Shown one piece after another: positions 17,110 through 27,172 of a stretch of 64,000 nucleotides of DNA. Under the pieces are notes generated by a model that did no database searches, had not been told where the DNA came from, and worked only from the letters and a program-made list of their open reading frames with translations. This stretch comes from Chloroflexi bacterium TSY (lineage in GTDB: Bacteria > Chloroflexota > Anaerolineae > Caldilineales > Caldilineaceae). Position 1 is the first letter of the stretch. Every line of letters begins with the position of its first letter. The stretch lies in contig JAHBNG010000017.1 in the NCBI GenBank assembly GCA_019217005.1, positions 1 through 64,000 on the forward strand. The letters are read 5' to 3'. The translations under genes and the position numbers were made by a program.

Positions 17110-18291
17110 CTACAAATCCGCGTAGGGGTCCGCCGCATCACGCAAACCATCGCCAATGAAATTAAAGGCCAGGACCGCCAAAACCACGAAGACCGCAGGT
17201 GACAAGATCCAGGGATGAATGGCAATCTCTGTGAGCTGTTGACCATCTTTGAGCAAAACACCCCAGCTAATGGCGGGTGTTACCAGTCCCAGACCCAGGA
17301 AGCTGAGAGCCGTTTCGCCCAGGATCATATTGGGAACAGCCAGACTGAGGTGAACTAGAACGTAACTCATAAATGATGGGACAAGATGTTCCCAGATGAT
17401 GTAGAGTTCACTGGCTCCAGCCGAACGAGCAGCCAAGACAAAATCTTCATTGCGCAGAGCCAGGAACTTACCTCGGATCACGCGCGCCAGTGTGGTCCAA
17501 CCCAGAAACGAGAGAATAATCGTGATGGCAAAGTAGAGACGCATGATGGACCAGTCGGCTGGCAACGCGGCCGCCAGCCCCATCCAGAGCGGGATGGTAG
17601 GAATAGAGCGCAAAAACTCAATGAGACGCTGAATGACATTGTCAACTGCACCGCCGTAAAGACCTGACAGACCACCCAAGAGTAATCCAATAAAGAGGCT
17701 TAAGACAACACCAACTAGACCAATTGTCAGGGAGATGCGACTGCCATAGAGAATCCTACCCAAGAGGTCTCGTCCAAATTTGTCACCACCTAATAAGGCG
17801 ATTGGCCCAATGGTTTCTGGATCGTCAACTCCGTAGAGATGCCAATCCATCCTCCACAGACCCCAAAGTTTGTATTCATCACCATGGACAAAAAAGCGGA
17901 TTGGGTATTTCGTGCCGCGATCTTCGATAAACTCATGGGTGTAGGTCTCTTTGTTGGTCTTCAGCTCAACTGCATAGACAAAGGGTCGTTGCCAGTTGCC
18001 ATCATCATCTCGAAAATAGATGCTTCGTGGTGGCATATAGAGATGATTACTAAAGCGATGGAGGGGCTCATATGGAGCGACGAATTGAGCAAAGAGGGCC
18101 AGTAGATAAAATAGAATGAGCACAAACAATCCAATAACGGCCAGTTTATTTTTCTGAAAGCGGATCAAGACCAACTGACGCGGGGTCAGCAGCTCGGTCG
18201 TCATTTCCGCAGCGTCGTCAATATCCCGACTGATCGGGTCAAAGACGTCGGGATTGTTGCCTTTACCGACGTTGCTGGCAAGTTCAGCCAT
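17110..18291 (-). CDS. peptide-type ABC transporter permease, OppC/DppC-like
   Basis: A 393-residue inner-membrane permease. It opens with a cytosolic stretch and a first membrane segment (LAVIGLFVLILFYLLALFA). A large extracytoplasmic insert of about 110 residues follows, then the core transmembrane segments. The coupling helix is in ARSAGASELYIIWEHLVPSF and the C-terminus carries LGLGLVTPAISWGVLL. The N-terminal OppC_N region and the insert make it longer than the usual ~300 residues, a form seen in some family-5 transporters. It begins 2 bp after the OppB stop codon, so the two are tightly coupled. Confidence 0.92.
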   Translation of the reverse strand: MAELASNVGKGNNPDVFDPISRDIDDAAEMTTELLTPRQLVLIRFQKNKLAVIGLFVLILFYLLALFAQFVAPYEPLHRFSNHLYMPPRSIYFRDDDGNWQRPFVYAVELKTNKETYTHEFIEDRGTKYPIRFFVHGDEYKLWGLWRMDWHLYGVDDPETIGPIALLGGDKFGRDLLGRILYGSRISLTIGLVGVVLSLFIGLLLGGLSGLYGGAVDNVIQRLIEFLRSIPTIPLWMGLAAALPADWSIMRLYFAITIILSFLGWTTLARVIRGKFLALRNEDFVLAARSAGASELYIIWEHLVPSFMSYVLVHLSLAVPNMILGETALSFLGLGLVTPAISWGVLLKDGQQLTEIAIHPWILSPAVFVVLAVLAFNFIGDGLRDAADPYADL

Positions 18292-18530
18292 ACTTATTCT
18301 AACTCCCCATACCGAATGCGCGGGTCAACCCAAGCAAGCAGAATGTCTGAGATCAATGTGCCAAGTAGAGTCAATGCGCTGAGAATCATGATAAAACTGG
18401 CCGCCAAATACATATCTTGTGACGTTAGTGCAGACCAAAGCAAAGGCCCCGTCGTTGGAAGATTGAGAACCAGTGCAACCAAGACTGTACCCGAAACAAT
18501 CTGCGGCAATTGCCAGCCAATGGTGCTTAA

Positions 18531-20146
18531 TACTACTGTGCAGCAATATATTGTGAAACACAAAGGAAATTCGTTATATTTCTGGGCATATTGCTAACAA
18601 AACGCAAACAGAATGCAAAGGAAAAATGAGATAGACTGAAGAGCCAATAAAATGAAGCAGTCTTCGATGAAAGGAAATCAAGATGAAACTTGCTCAAGCA
18701 GTCAATCAATATGACTACAGCCAACTGGAAAGCCCGCCGCTGCTGGAACTGACAGAAGAGCAACTGGCGGCACTGGCCGACCAACTCCAGGAGTATCATG
18801 CCATATATAGTCCATACTTCAGCCATGTGGCTCAGAGAGAGAGCATGCGTACCACTACATGCGAGGCTTGTTAGACCCCGAAATCAAACGCAAATCGGCC
18901 GAGAACATCGCGCTGGCGACAGTAGGAGAATCGGGTGTACGCCCCCCTGCAAAGCTTTGTGGGTCAGAGCCGCTGGAGCGGTGAAGCGATGCTGGCGGAA
19001 CATACTCGACAGACAGGTGAGTTGTTGGGAGACGCAAATGGCGTCTTACTCCTGGATGGGAGCGACATTCCCAAGCAAGGAGAAGAGTCAGTGGGCGTCA
19101 AGCGGCAGCGGTGTGGCGAACTGGGCAAGATCGCCAACTGTCAAGCCGGAGTCTTCCTGGGATATAATAGCTCTCATGGCTATACCTTACTGAACTGTCG
19201 GTTGTATATCCCCCAAGAATGGTTTAGTGATGAGTATGCAGAGAAGCGGTACAAAACCGGTCTTCCCACTGACCTGACCTTCCAAACAAAAAATGAATTG
19301 GCTTGGTCCATGATTGAGCAGACGCACGCCCTGGGTGCGTTGCCCATCCGCTGGATCACTATGGATGAAGCCTTTGGCAAAGATACTCATCTGCTTGACT
19401 GCATTGATGGCCAAACCGCTTACAGCTACTTTGCTGAAGTGCCCAAAGAGACTCGTGTCTGGACCTCCAGCCCCCCAGACCTATCTGCCCGCATCATCTG
19501 GACGCGGGCGCAAAGCTTCCAAGCTCCGCGTCCGGCCTGGTGAACCTACGCCTCTCACCGTTGCTCAACTCGCTGACACCTTCCAGGAGCATGAGTGGCA
19601 ACAGCATGTTCTCAAAGAGGGCTCCAAGGGCTTCATCGTTGCTTCCATTGCTTGTCGCCGCATTGTCTCTGTCCGCAATGGGCTCCCCGGTTCTGCTCTC
19701 TGGCTCATCGTCCGCCGCAATCCCGATTGCTCTCTGCAATACTTTCTCTCCAATGCACCCCTTGAGACTTCCTTGGATGACTTCGCCACTGTTTCTGCTT
19801 TGCGTTGGCCCATTGAAACCATTTTTGAACAAGCCAAGCAGTTTCTCGGACTCAACGAATATGAAACTCGCAGTTGGCTCGGTTGGCATCATCATATGAC
19901 CTTAGTCATTTTGGCCTTTGGTTTCTTGGCTCGTTCTCAGTTTTTCCTCAAATATGATGCCCCCGCTCTCACTTTGCCACAGGTTGTTGAACTTCTCCAT
20001 GCCGTTCTGCCTAAACCTGTCTTGACACTCGCTGAGACTATCGAGCGCCTTCGCTACAAGCAACGTCGTCTTGCTTCCGCTAAACGCTCGCATTATCTTG
20101 TGCAAAAATCGAACATTATCGAGCCTTTACTTGATGCACAGTAGTA
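18531..20146 (+). mobile_element. IS701-family element inserted in oppB
   Basis: A 1616-bp element with inverted ends TACTACTGTGCA / TGCACAGTAGTA and a 4-bp TTAA target duplication (18527-18530, 20147-20150). This fits the YTAR-type 4-bp duplication known for IS701. Its transposase is frameshifted, so this copy is immobile on its own. Confidence 0.9.
18683..20144 (+). pseudogene. IS701-family transposase, frameshifted
   Basis: A DDE transposase recognisable from LLLDGSDIPKQGEESVGVKR, GELGKIANCQAGVFLGY and WITMDEAFGKD in the first two thirds. The C-terminal part has KGFIVASIACRR, LRWPIETIFEQAKQFLGLNEYE and SWLGWHHHMTLVILA. The coding sequence changes frame about three times: between 18820 and 18853, near 18930, and near 19490. 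The N-terminus (MKLAQAVNQYDYSQLE, after AAGGAAATCAAG) is intact. No complete enzyme can be made from this copy. Confidence 0.88.
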
Positions 20147-20960
20147 TTAAGATGGGATTAAGCGCAACACGCACCGGATATTTGATGGTTAATCTTGATT
20201 CTTTCAGACCTTTCGACCGAGCTGTTTCCACGTAGGGTCGACCTAATTCATCCAGTGTTGTGGCCCGCATGACACGAATGATACCCGCTGTTCCCGCCGT
20301 ACCAACAATCACAATCGGCAGCACCATGTGTTGGAGCATATCCCAAATCTTGCCAATGCTCCAGGGTGCATCCATATACTCGGGGGAGAAAAGCCCGCCT
20401 GCGCTCGCACCAAAATATTTGATGCCAATATACATGAATATAAGAGCCAGCAGAAAGTTGGGTGTTGCAAGTCCAATAAACCCCAAGAAAGTGAAAAAAT
20501 AGTCGGCGGCACTATATTGCCTGACAGCCGAAAAGACGCCAATTGGAATTGCAACGATATAAACAAAGACCAACGTTAAAAATGACATGATCATTGTCAA
20601 CATGATCCGTTCGCCAATCAGTTTGGAGACTGGTCGATCCCAATAAAAAGACTGCCCCATGTCGCCTTGCAAGAAATTAGTGATCCATTTGAAATACTGA
20701 ACATAGACCGGTTGATCAAGGCCATAGTAGGCCTCTAACGCAATAATTTCGGCTTCAGTGAGATCTTCGCCAGCCGCACGCAAATTTGCCAAATAGGTGG
20801 TCAAATAGTCGCCCGGCGGCAGTTGGATGATGGCAAAACTGACGATAGAGATGAGGAACAAAGTCGGGATAAATTGTAAGATACGGCGGATGATGTATGT
20901 GCGCATCTTGTTTGTATGGTTGCATAAGATGAGAAGATGATAGGATGAGGGGATGAATAA

Positions 20961-21012
20961 GATGAATGAGATGACTAGATGAATAACCAATCATCTAGTC
21001 ATCTCATTCATC
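20961..21012 (-). promoter_or_regulatory. 22-bp perfect mRNA hairpin between oppA and oppB
   Basis: Arms at 20961-20982 and 20991-21012 (GATGAATGAGATGACTAGAT plus 2 more pairs) are perfectly complementary around an 8-base loop. It lies 17 bp after the binding-protein stop and before the permease start. Intercistronic hairpins in this position (as between malE and malF) usually stabilise the upstream mRNA and lower downstream expression. No U-run follows, so it is not a typical terminator. Confidence 0.8.
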
Positions 21013-21029
21013 TAGTCATTTTCTCATCT

Positions 21030-23057
21030 CTATCTCTGCTTATAGAAGAACTGTTCCGGATGCACCGGGACCGCACGAATCACAGAGAAACCCCAGACAC
21101 CATCATCAGGGAAGTTTGTCAGATTCTTCTTCATGACGACCGGCTTTGGAATGCCAACCGTACCAAAGCCTGGTAAATAGTCATAGAACCAATCCCACAG
21201 CTCGCGGGCGATGCGGATGTGTTCTTCTTCGGTCACGGCGTTGATCATATCCTGCCAGCTTTGGCCCACCCACTGAATCTCCTCGGGCGGCTCCTCGGCA
21301 ATTTCGTTTTCGACGTCGCCATTCAGCCACAATTCCCAAGCGCGACCCCATTTGACATTGCAGTGAGCCGGATGGTTGAGCCGGGAACACCACACCCAAG
21401 TGATGTCGGAAATATCGCCCTCCCAGCCGGACATACCGACATCGTTGGCAGCAACCAGTTCATTTAGCAAAGAACGATTGATGGGCTTAAGCTGCGCGTC
21501 CAGGCCAACATCGCGCCATTGATCGGCAACTAATTCAAATACCTGAATAATGTCTTCCTGTTCCGTATCCAGTTGAATGATCCAGCTCACGCGCGAACCA
21601 TCTGGGAAGAGGCGGAAGCCGTCGTCATCTTTTTGATCATAACCTGCTTGATCAAGTAGCTCATTGGCCATGTCCTGGTCGAACTCAGCCCAGTGTGCCT
21701 CATCGCCCTCTCGATAATATTTCGATTCCGGCCAGGCGGCCCATTGCCGTGGCTCGCCGAGACCAAAATAGACCACATTATTGATTTCATCGCGGTCAAT
21801 GGCCACGGAAAGAGCATGACGCACATCCTTATTTTGGAAGAACGCCCGCACTTGCGGATCTTTGTGGGTCAGATTCGGCACGATGACGGTTCTACCGGGG
21901 AAGGTTGATTTCCACATCTTGATCTTTAATTCTGCCGACTCCAGGCTCTGCTGATACAGTTCCATATTCTTCAGCTCTGCCTGACGACCCGCAAACTCCA
22001 ATTCACCTGCAATCAATTTGGCATTCGATACTTCGCGGTCAGTAATAATATGGACAATGGTATGGTCAATGTAGGGCAACTGGTTCCCCGCCGTATCAAC
22101 CTTCCAGTAGTAGGGGTTGCGCTCATAAGTGTGATGGTCGGGCGCGTCATCAGTGCGAATGAAGGCCGTCATGCCAGGCAGACCAATCTGTGCTGGAATC
22201 GTGGAGCCGACGCGGGCGCGATCCTTGAGCAGTTGCGTCCAATCCTCAAAGCCTGCCTCTTCAATCATGCTCGTCAATTCATCGGCATCAGCATGGGCAG
22301 GATGGAATTGTTTGACATAATGGGCTGGCGTCCAGAGACCACCTTGCGATCCGGCGTAGAAGGTTTGATGGAGCACGATCAGGGGATAGGGTCTAGCGAA
22401 GGATAGCTTGATGGTGAAGTCGTCAATCTTCTCCATGGTCAAAGGCGTTTTCTCGCCATCCTCAGTTGTTGTCCAGTTGCCAGGGGGACCACCAGGCGCA
22501 AATTCTTCATTGCCCCAAAGCTCTTCCCAAGCAAACACGAAATCATCGGCCGTAAATGGTGCGCCATCCGACCATTTTAGTCCTTGACGCAGATGAAGAA
22601 TCTGTTCAGTCGAATCATCATTAAACTCCCAGCTTTCCGCCAAACCGCTCGTGATGGATGAAAAATCGGGCGCAATGCGCAGGATCAGTTCCGTCCCCAT
22701 GACGGCTTGTGGATCACCAAAGAGATGATTGGGGTTGCCAATTGCTACATTGGTGGTGCCGCCATATTGCCCGATCTCTTCAAGCGGCTCAATGACGACG
22801 GGGTTTGCCGGAAGACGCTCATCAACAGACGGTAATTCTCCAGCCGCCACACGCTCGGCCAGCAGAGGTGATTCGCTATATTCAGATGGCGGGCCAGCTG
22901 GAACTTGAGCCGTTGTGGACGTTTGGCCGCTGTCGGACGAAGCCGTGTCTTCTCCACCACTCGCCGGTTCGGCTGCACCGCAAGCGGTTGCCAGGGTTGC
23001 TGCGGTTGCAAAGGCAGTTAATTTCAAAAACGAACGTCGATCTAACTCATTTTTCAT
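21030..23057 (-). CDS. peptide-type ABC transporter substrate-binding lipoprotein (SBP family 5)
   Basis: A 675-residue extracytoplasmic solute receptor, first gene of the operon. The N-terminus has a Tat-like DRRSFLKLTAFATAATLA followed by TAC, a lipobox-like cysteine near residue 27, then an acidic Ser/Gly linker. The family-5 core shows IAPDFSSITSGLAESWEFND, LRQGLKWSDGAPFTADDFVF and VRHALSVAIDRDEINNVVYFG. It is longer than the usual 500-600 residues. It would deliver peptides or other small solutes to OppB/OppC; the ligand is unknown. I chose the start at MKNELDRRSF because it fits the signal sequence. Confidence 0.92.
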   Translation of the reverse strand: MKNELDRRSFLKLTAFATAATLATACGAAEPASGGEDTASSDSGQTSTTAQVPAGPPSEYSESPLLAERVAAGELPSVDERLPANPVVIEPLEEIGQYGGTTNVAIGNPNHLFGDPQAVMGTELILRIAPDFSSITSGLAESWEFNDDSTEQILHLRQGLKWSDGAPFTADDFVFAWEELWGNEEFAPGGPPGNWTTTEDGEKTPLTMEKIDDFTIKLSFARPYPLIVLHQTFYAGSQGGLWTPAHYVKQFHPAHADADELTSMIEEAGFEDWTQLLKDRARVGSTIPAQIGLPGMTAFIRTDDAPDHHTYERNPYYWKVDTAGNQLPYIDHTIVHIITDREVSNAKLIAGELEFAGRQAELKNMELYQQSLESAELKIKMWKSTFPGRTVIVPNLTHKDPQVRAFFQNKDVRHALSVAIDRDEINNVVYFGLGEPRQWAAWPESKYYREGDEAHWAEFDQDMANELLDQAGYDQKDDDGFRLFPDGSRVSWIIQLDTEQEDIIQVFELVADQWRDVGLDAQLKPINRSLLNELVAANDVGMSGWEGDISDITWVWCSRLNHPAHCNVKWGRAWELWLNGDVENEIAEEPPEEIQWVGQSWQDMINAVTEEEHIRIARELWDWFYDYLPGFGTVGIPKPVVMKKNLTNFPDDGVWGFSVIRAVPVHPEQFFYKQR

Positions 23058-23111
23058 TGACACTGGTTTCCTCCTTTGTAGTTGATTGGTGCCAATAAGA
23101 CAGTAAATACC

Positions 23112-23429
23112 GGGGTGGTTCATTTTAGGCGGACAATTAGGTTTACATTTTTGCGGGGTGGTTCAAAATTAGGTTTACACTTTTGATATATAGACAAAAA
23201 TCTATATGAGACCGTTTTCTCTCTGAGAACCGGCGAAATCAGAGAATATAAACGTTCTTTCTGTTTCTAAAAGTGTAAACCTATCTATCCAGCTAAAATG
23301 AACCACCCCATTTTTGCAAAGAGAAAAGATGTTTATATTTTCTACTTTGAGCCATGCTCAGGCAGAAAATGACCTCATATAGATTTTTATCTATGTATCA
23401 AAAGTGTAAACCTAATTCTGAACCACCCC
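23112..23429. mobile_element. MITE-C copy 1 (155 bp), itself interrupted
   Basis: Terminal inverted repeats GGGGTGGTTCA / TGAACCACCCC; 8-bp target duplication TAAATACC (23104-23111 and 23430-23437). After removing the nested 155-bp copy and its 8-bp duplication, the element is exactly 155 bp. It lies upstream of the oppA start, on the promoter side. Confidence 0.92.
23155..23309. mobile_element. MITE-C-family copy nested in MITE-C copy 1
   Basis: A diverged 155-bp member with the same 11-bp ends, in the opposite orientation to its host copy. It is flanked by an 8-bp duplication ATTTTTGC (23147-23154 and 23310-23317) of the host MITE sequence. Confidence 0.92.
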
Positions 23430-23508
23430 TAAATACCATTGAAGTATTCCGGGCTCAATCGGATCTCAAGGGGTTGACAAAATACCCCATTTCCTTTTTT
23501 ACCATGAA

Positions 23509-24852
23509 CTTTACTTTCTGGTAAAGGCTTGAGTGACAAAGGGCAAACCGAAAGGGGCGGAAAAAAGAATCCACCCTGAAAAAACGGGATAAAATGTAAA
23601 AATAGTGCTCGGCTAGTTTAAGCAGCGGCATTGAGGCGGCGATGAGCGAGAACGCCTTTAGGGAAATGGTGTGAAACCGAGGCCTTTTTCCGAAAGTCAG
23701 GGTCGAGTTGGTCAGGAGTTGGAAAAAGAGCACTCGAGAGAACACGGCGCAGCCTGCCGGGAGTGGCTTGAGGCTCTCGAGCCCAGTAGCCAGTCGGTAT
23801 GGGAGGAAGAGAAGCGGCTAAATGGGAAAGAAGATTGCCAGCCAGCAGCCCCAGTTCAGGTAAGCGGAAACAAGCCTCATCGGCATGAACAAATTGACGA
23901 TGTAAGCCAATCATCTGCTTGGAAGCCAAGGGGGGAGGTTCAACAGGCCAGCGTTCCAGGTAGACAAGATAAATGGTTTCAGGCTGCAAAGTCATAACGG
24001 TCGCCAAAACCAAAGGTGTGTTGTAGGCCGGATCCTGAATGACGTAAATCGAGTAGGTACGGTTGGCTGTATCCACCTTGGTTGTTCTGGGGACGAGATT
24101 GTGCCATGCTTGATAGCAAATCAGGCGACCACTATAGAGAAAGCGACCAGACGAGTCCGGAGTTGTAGCCTCGAGTCGCTTTCCCTTATAGCTGCGAGAG
24201 AGCGGTCGCACAATATCACCATATTCAGGTGGTCTGCCTTTTTCTTTGCGTTTGGGGAACTCATTGCGGCGCACTGTGCAGTTAATGGCTTCCCGCAGGA
24301 CAAATCGGTCTATGCCGCTTTCTAGCATTTCTCTGATTGTAAACCCGGCATCGACCACCGCCACTTCGTCTGACTCCAGTGATTTCTTCGTCTCTGTCAG
24401 CAGCTTTTTCCGAAACTCACTTTCCCTTGCAGCTTCGGTCGCCAGAACCCTGTGATATCTATGCTTTTCACTCGGTACCCTTCTAACTTTTTTGCCTCCC
24501 ATTCCCCTTTCCACGACCCCAGCAGACTTGTGATATCCCATGATCCATATCGAAAGCTCCACCAGCTTCGCCGGATCTCCTCATCTTCAAACCCGCTTTC
24601 TTTCAATGCGCTATGGATTGCTCCTCGACTTTTCAGAAACGACCCATTCAGCATTGCCCACATCAGACGCATTACATTTACGTTTGTTCCCATCGGCGTT
24701 ACTTGCAATACATTCATCAGTACTGCTATAGTTATTTCTGGCGCGATTAGCATTCCTTCCTCCTTTTTGGTTTCTCTACCTTTAGGATGAACTGCTAACC
24801 GCTTTTTGTCACATTTCTCACCTCATCTCTTTTCTTTTACCAGAAAGTAAAG
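23509..24852 (-). mobile_element. IS-A copy 2 (deleted, 1344 bp)
   Basis: Ends are the 17-bp inverted repeats CTTTACTTTCTGGTAAA; the 5-bp duplication ATGAA lies at 23504-23508 and 24853-24857. It is about 160 bp shorter than the intact copy at 47025-48528. A ~152-bp internal segment is missing between two GGAAAGTGA repeats. Confidence 0.92.
23618..24753 (-). pseudogene. IS-A transposase, internally deleted
   Basis: The start (MLIAPEITIAVLMNVLQVTP) and the end (HFPKGVLAHRRLNAAA) match the intact 431-residue transposase at 47124-48419. About 50 codons covering TARRALPALIFGVMISSGE have been lost. The loss is not a multiple of three, so the two halves are in different frames. It is more diverged from the intact copy than copies 3 and 4. 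Confidence 0.9.
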
Positions 24853-24933
24853 ATGAAGGAAATGAAGAGATTGAAGGATTGTCTGTCTCTTCTTCAATAC
24901 CTTGAGATCCTGTTGAATCGATTTTGTTCCTTT

Positions 24934-25491
24934 TTATTCAGTAAGCTCACTCCAATCTTGTTGCTCACTCCAATTCGATACCGAAAATGCATTTGTGCCG
25001 ACAGTTAACATCACAAATTCAAACATCCCTTGCCAATAGGCATATTCAGCCTCTGTTGCGCCTTGACAGATGACTGAGTAGAGATATTGGTTACTAACGA
25101 AGACTCTGGCCCGACGTTTACGACGCTGTCCCTCATTTGTAAAATAGCAAATCCATTCCAGTCCCCACTCACCAATGGTTTTGGCATCCAGTAGACGCCA
25201 CTCTTCAATTTCGATATCGTCGAGTTCATTCAGACCCGCTTTAATGCCTTCTTCCACCAAAGTTCGTTCTTCAGGTGCCAAGGGGGCTTGCAGATCTTTG
25301 ACTTCAATTGTCACATTCGTGGCGGCAATGGCTGGATCAGGCTGCAAGGTAACGGTTGGACACGGCGCATCGAGTTCCTGCAGACGCCATTCAAGGGGAT
25401 GCCAAAACGAGAGATGGCCATCCGCGTGATTGTACAAGCTCACACCAGTGAACCTGGGACGTTCAGTCTTCGAGTCGTTCTGCGTCATCAT
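24934..25491 (-). CDS. conserved hypothetical protein, DcrB/DUF1795-like
   Basis: A 185-residue protein without signal peptide or membrane segment. The opening (VSLYNHADGHLSFWHPLEWRL) and the later WICYFTNEGQRRKRRARVFV and YLYSVICQGATEAEYAYWQ are reminiscent of the DcrB/DUF1795/PsbP-like alpha-beta fold, which often has this F-x-h-P-x-x-W start and C-terminal A-x-YW. The role of such proteins is poorly known. It stands alone between IS-A copy 2 and a MITE. The adjacent methionines at the start make the exact first codon uncertain by one residue. Confidence 0.6.
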   Translation of the reverse strand: MMTQNDSKTERPRFTGVSLYNHADGHLSFWHPLEWRLQELDAPCPTVTLQPDPAIAATNVTIEVKDLQAPLAPEERTLVEEGIKAGLNELDDIEIEEWRLLDAKTIGEWGLEWICYFTNEGQRRKRRARVFVSNQYLYSVICQGATEAEYAYWQGMFEFVMLTVGTNAFSVSNWSEQQDWSELTE

Positions 25492-25698
25492 CAGAAATCA
25501 CGCCTTCACTTGTTGATACGGGCTTTAGATAGATTCGGTGCAACGAGGTGATGGATTAGATTATATATGATGATGGAGGTTAGCCAAAATGGTTATGCCA
25601 GTTGGACTCGACTTTGGCTCTTCTCCAATCCCATCAATCGCTTTATCGTTTGATTGTTCTTGTCCACCTTATGAGACTCGATTGAGTCCAAATCTTTA

Positions 25699-25827
25699 GA
25701 GTTGTTCCGAAATAACGATATGAACATCGATGACCGCATTCCGGGAATGGACCAGGAGTTGTTGCGGTCGAGAGAGTTTGTTTGGTCTATTCCCGGAATG
25801 CTCTGCCTGCTTATTTCGGAACAACTC
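25699..25827. mobile_element. MITE-G copy 1 (129 bp)
   Basis: Perfect 17-bp inverted ends GAGTTGTTCCGAAATAA, with TA on the left side; on the right the flanking dinucleotide is TC. A second 129-bp copy at 40636-40764 has TA on both sides. Internally it forms a second palindrome with GCATTCCGGGAATGGACCA arms. It abuts the stop codon of the lactonase gene. Confidence 0.85.
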
Positions 25828-25829
25828 TC

Positions 25830-26909
25830 TTATCTAATCATGATACATGATGGCTTCGAGATTGATATTGGCTTAGCGGTCGGTAAAATCTGCCCGGTCT
25901 GGATATCGATATGAAAGAGAGTAACACGATCGCCTGCCATGTTGGCACAGAATAGCAGTCTCCCGTCGGGAGTAATGGCCAAATTTTGGGGTTGTTCTGC
26001 ACCGCTTGGTGTGATGTCAATGAGCGCTAGGTGACCATCATCAGCAATTGCATAAGCGGCAATGCTGTCATGACCCCGATTGGTGCCATACAGAAAGTGT
26101 CCATCGGGGGTAATCTTCAAATCAGCACAATGAGATGTTCCGTCAAAGCCATCAGGCAAAGTCGAAATGGTCTGTTGCTCCAGAAGAGTGCCCGATTCCG
26201 GTTCGTAGTCGAACATCGTGATGGTACTATCCAATTCGTTGATCACATATGCAAATGGTTGTTGGGGATGAAAGGAAAAGTGGAGCGGTCCCGCTCCTGG
26301 ATGTGTCCGAATAAATGGTTGTCGATTGGGCGATAACGTTGATGCCGCTGCATTCAGTCCGTAATTGACGCTCTTGTCAATACCAAGATCCGCAACGTAA
26401 GCATATCGGTTATCCGGGCTGATCACAATGCAGTGGGCATGGGGTTCCTGTTGGCGCGCCGGATTTATGCTGGAACCTGTGTGGGTCATGAATGATACGG
26501 CATGCCCAAGCGTTCCGTCCGCATAAATTGGATAGGAGAGCACTGTCCCGTTCTGGTAGTTTGCGGCCAACAAGGTCTGCCCTGTTGCATCGACGGTGAG
26601 ATAACAGGCGGCACTGCCTTGTGTCGGCATCCGATTCAGCAAGGTCAGCTCTCCATTCTCGCCCGTGACTTCGTAGGCCGCCACTTGTCCATTGTCTCCA
26701 ACGCCAAATTCACCCGGCTCGTGGATAGAATAAAGAAACCGTCGGTCTGGTGAGAAAGCAAGATAGAAGGGATTTCCCACGTCAATTGTACGAGATAGCG
26801 GTTTCAGACTGCCTGTTTCTATGTCTAACTGATAGCTATGGATGGCTCCCTGTTCGCCACTCACGCAGGCTGTAACGAAGACGAGCAAATGTTGTGTGGA
26901 TTCTGCCAT
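25830..26909 (-). CDS. lactonase, 7-bladed beta-propeller (6-phosphogluconolactonase-like)
   Basis: A 359-residue protein of the YbhE/Pgl-type lactonase family, which hydrolyses 6-phosphogluconolactone or similar sugar lactones. Repeated blade motifs are visible: LAFSPDRRFLYSIHE, LTVDATGQTLLAANYQNG, VISPDNRYAYVADLGIDK, FSFHPQQPFAYVINE, ITPDGHFLYGTNRGHDS and ITPDGRLLFCANMAGD. The EPHAHCIVISPD segment holds conserved catalytic-site residues of the family. No secretion signal is seen, so it is probably cytosolic. It is a single-gene unit; MITE-G copy 1 sits 2 bp beyond its stop, where a terminator would be. The substrate is inferred from the family only. Confidence 0.87.
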   Translation of the reverse strand: MAESTQHLLVFVTACVSGEQGAIHSYQLDIETGSLKPLSRTIDVGNPFYLAFSPDRRFLYSIHEPGEFGVGDNGQVAAYEVTGENGELTLLNRMPTQGSAACYLTVDATGQTLLAANYQNGTVLSYPIYADGTLGHAVSFMTHTGSSINPARQQEPHAHCIVISPDNRYAYVADLGIDKSVNYGLNAAASTLSPNRQPFIRTHPGAGPLHFSFHPQQPFAYVINELDSTITMFDYEPESGTLLEQQTISTLPDGFDGTSHCADLKITPDGHFLYGTNRGHDSIAAYAIADDGHLALIDITPSGAEQPQNLAITPDGRLLFCANMAGDRVTLFHIDIQTGQILPTAKPISISKPSCIMIR

Positions 26910-27172
26910 GTTATGATTTCCTTCGCTCCTTGGAATCGATTACTCTTGCCACATTATCGATCCTTCACCATATTTAGCACCAAGTCAATCGTAGGTCACT
27001 TCTCTGAAGTGACGAACACCAAGAATCCTGAATCATTACTTGGAATAGGTAGGAAACTTGATGCTTGTCCCGCCGGAGGCAGGACCTGCGAATCGTGATT
27101 CTAATCTCTCAAAATGTCGATCGCGCTATATTACTTTTGATCAATTGCCTCATTATTGTTCATTCACCATAT

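Larger units (their letters stand above)
18294..20906 (-). pseudogene. peptide-type ABC permease OppB/DppB-like, split by an IS701-type element
   Basis: The 5' part (20906 down to about 20147; TYIIRRILQFIPTLFLISIV, then the coupling loop YVETARSKGLKESRLTIKY) and the 3' part (18530-18294; TIGWQLPQIVSGTVLVALVL to DPRIRYGELE) are pieces of one permease. Removing the IS (18531-20146) and one TTAA copy restores an uninterrupted 330-codon gene reading ALNPILSTIGWQL across the join. The insertion would truncate the protein after about five membrane segments, so the importer should be non-functional. Confidence 0.92.

Noticed and set aside
23509..24852. MITE-B or MITE-C being deleted forms of IS-A
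   Set aside because: Their terminal repeats (CAGTAGATCC, GGGGTGGTTCA) do not match CTTTACTTTCTGG, and MITE-C duplications are 8 bp rather than 5.
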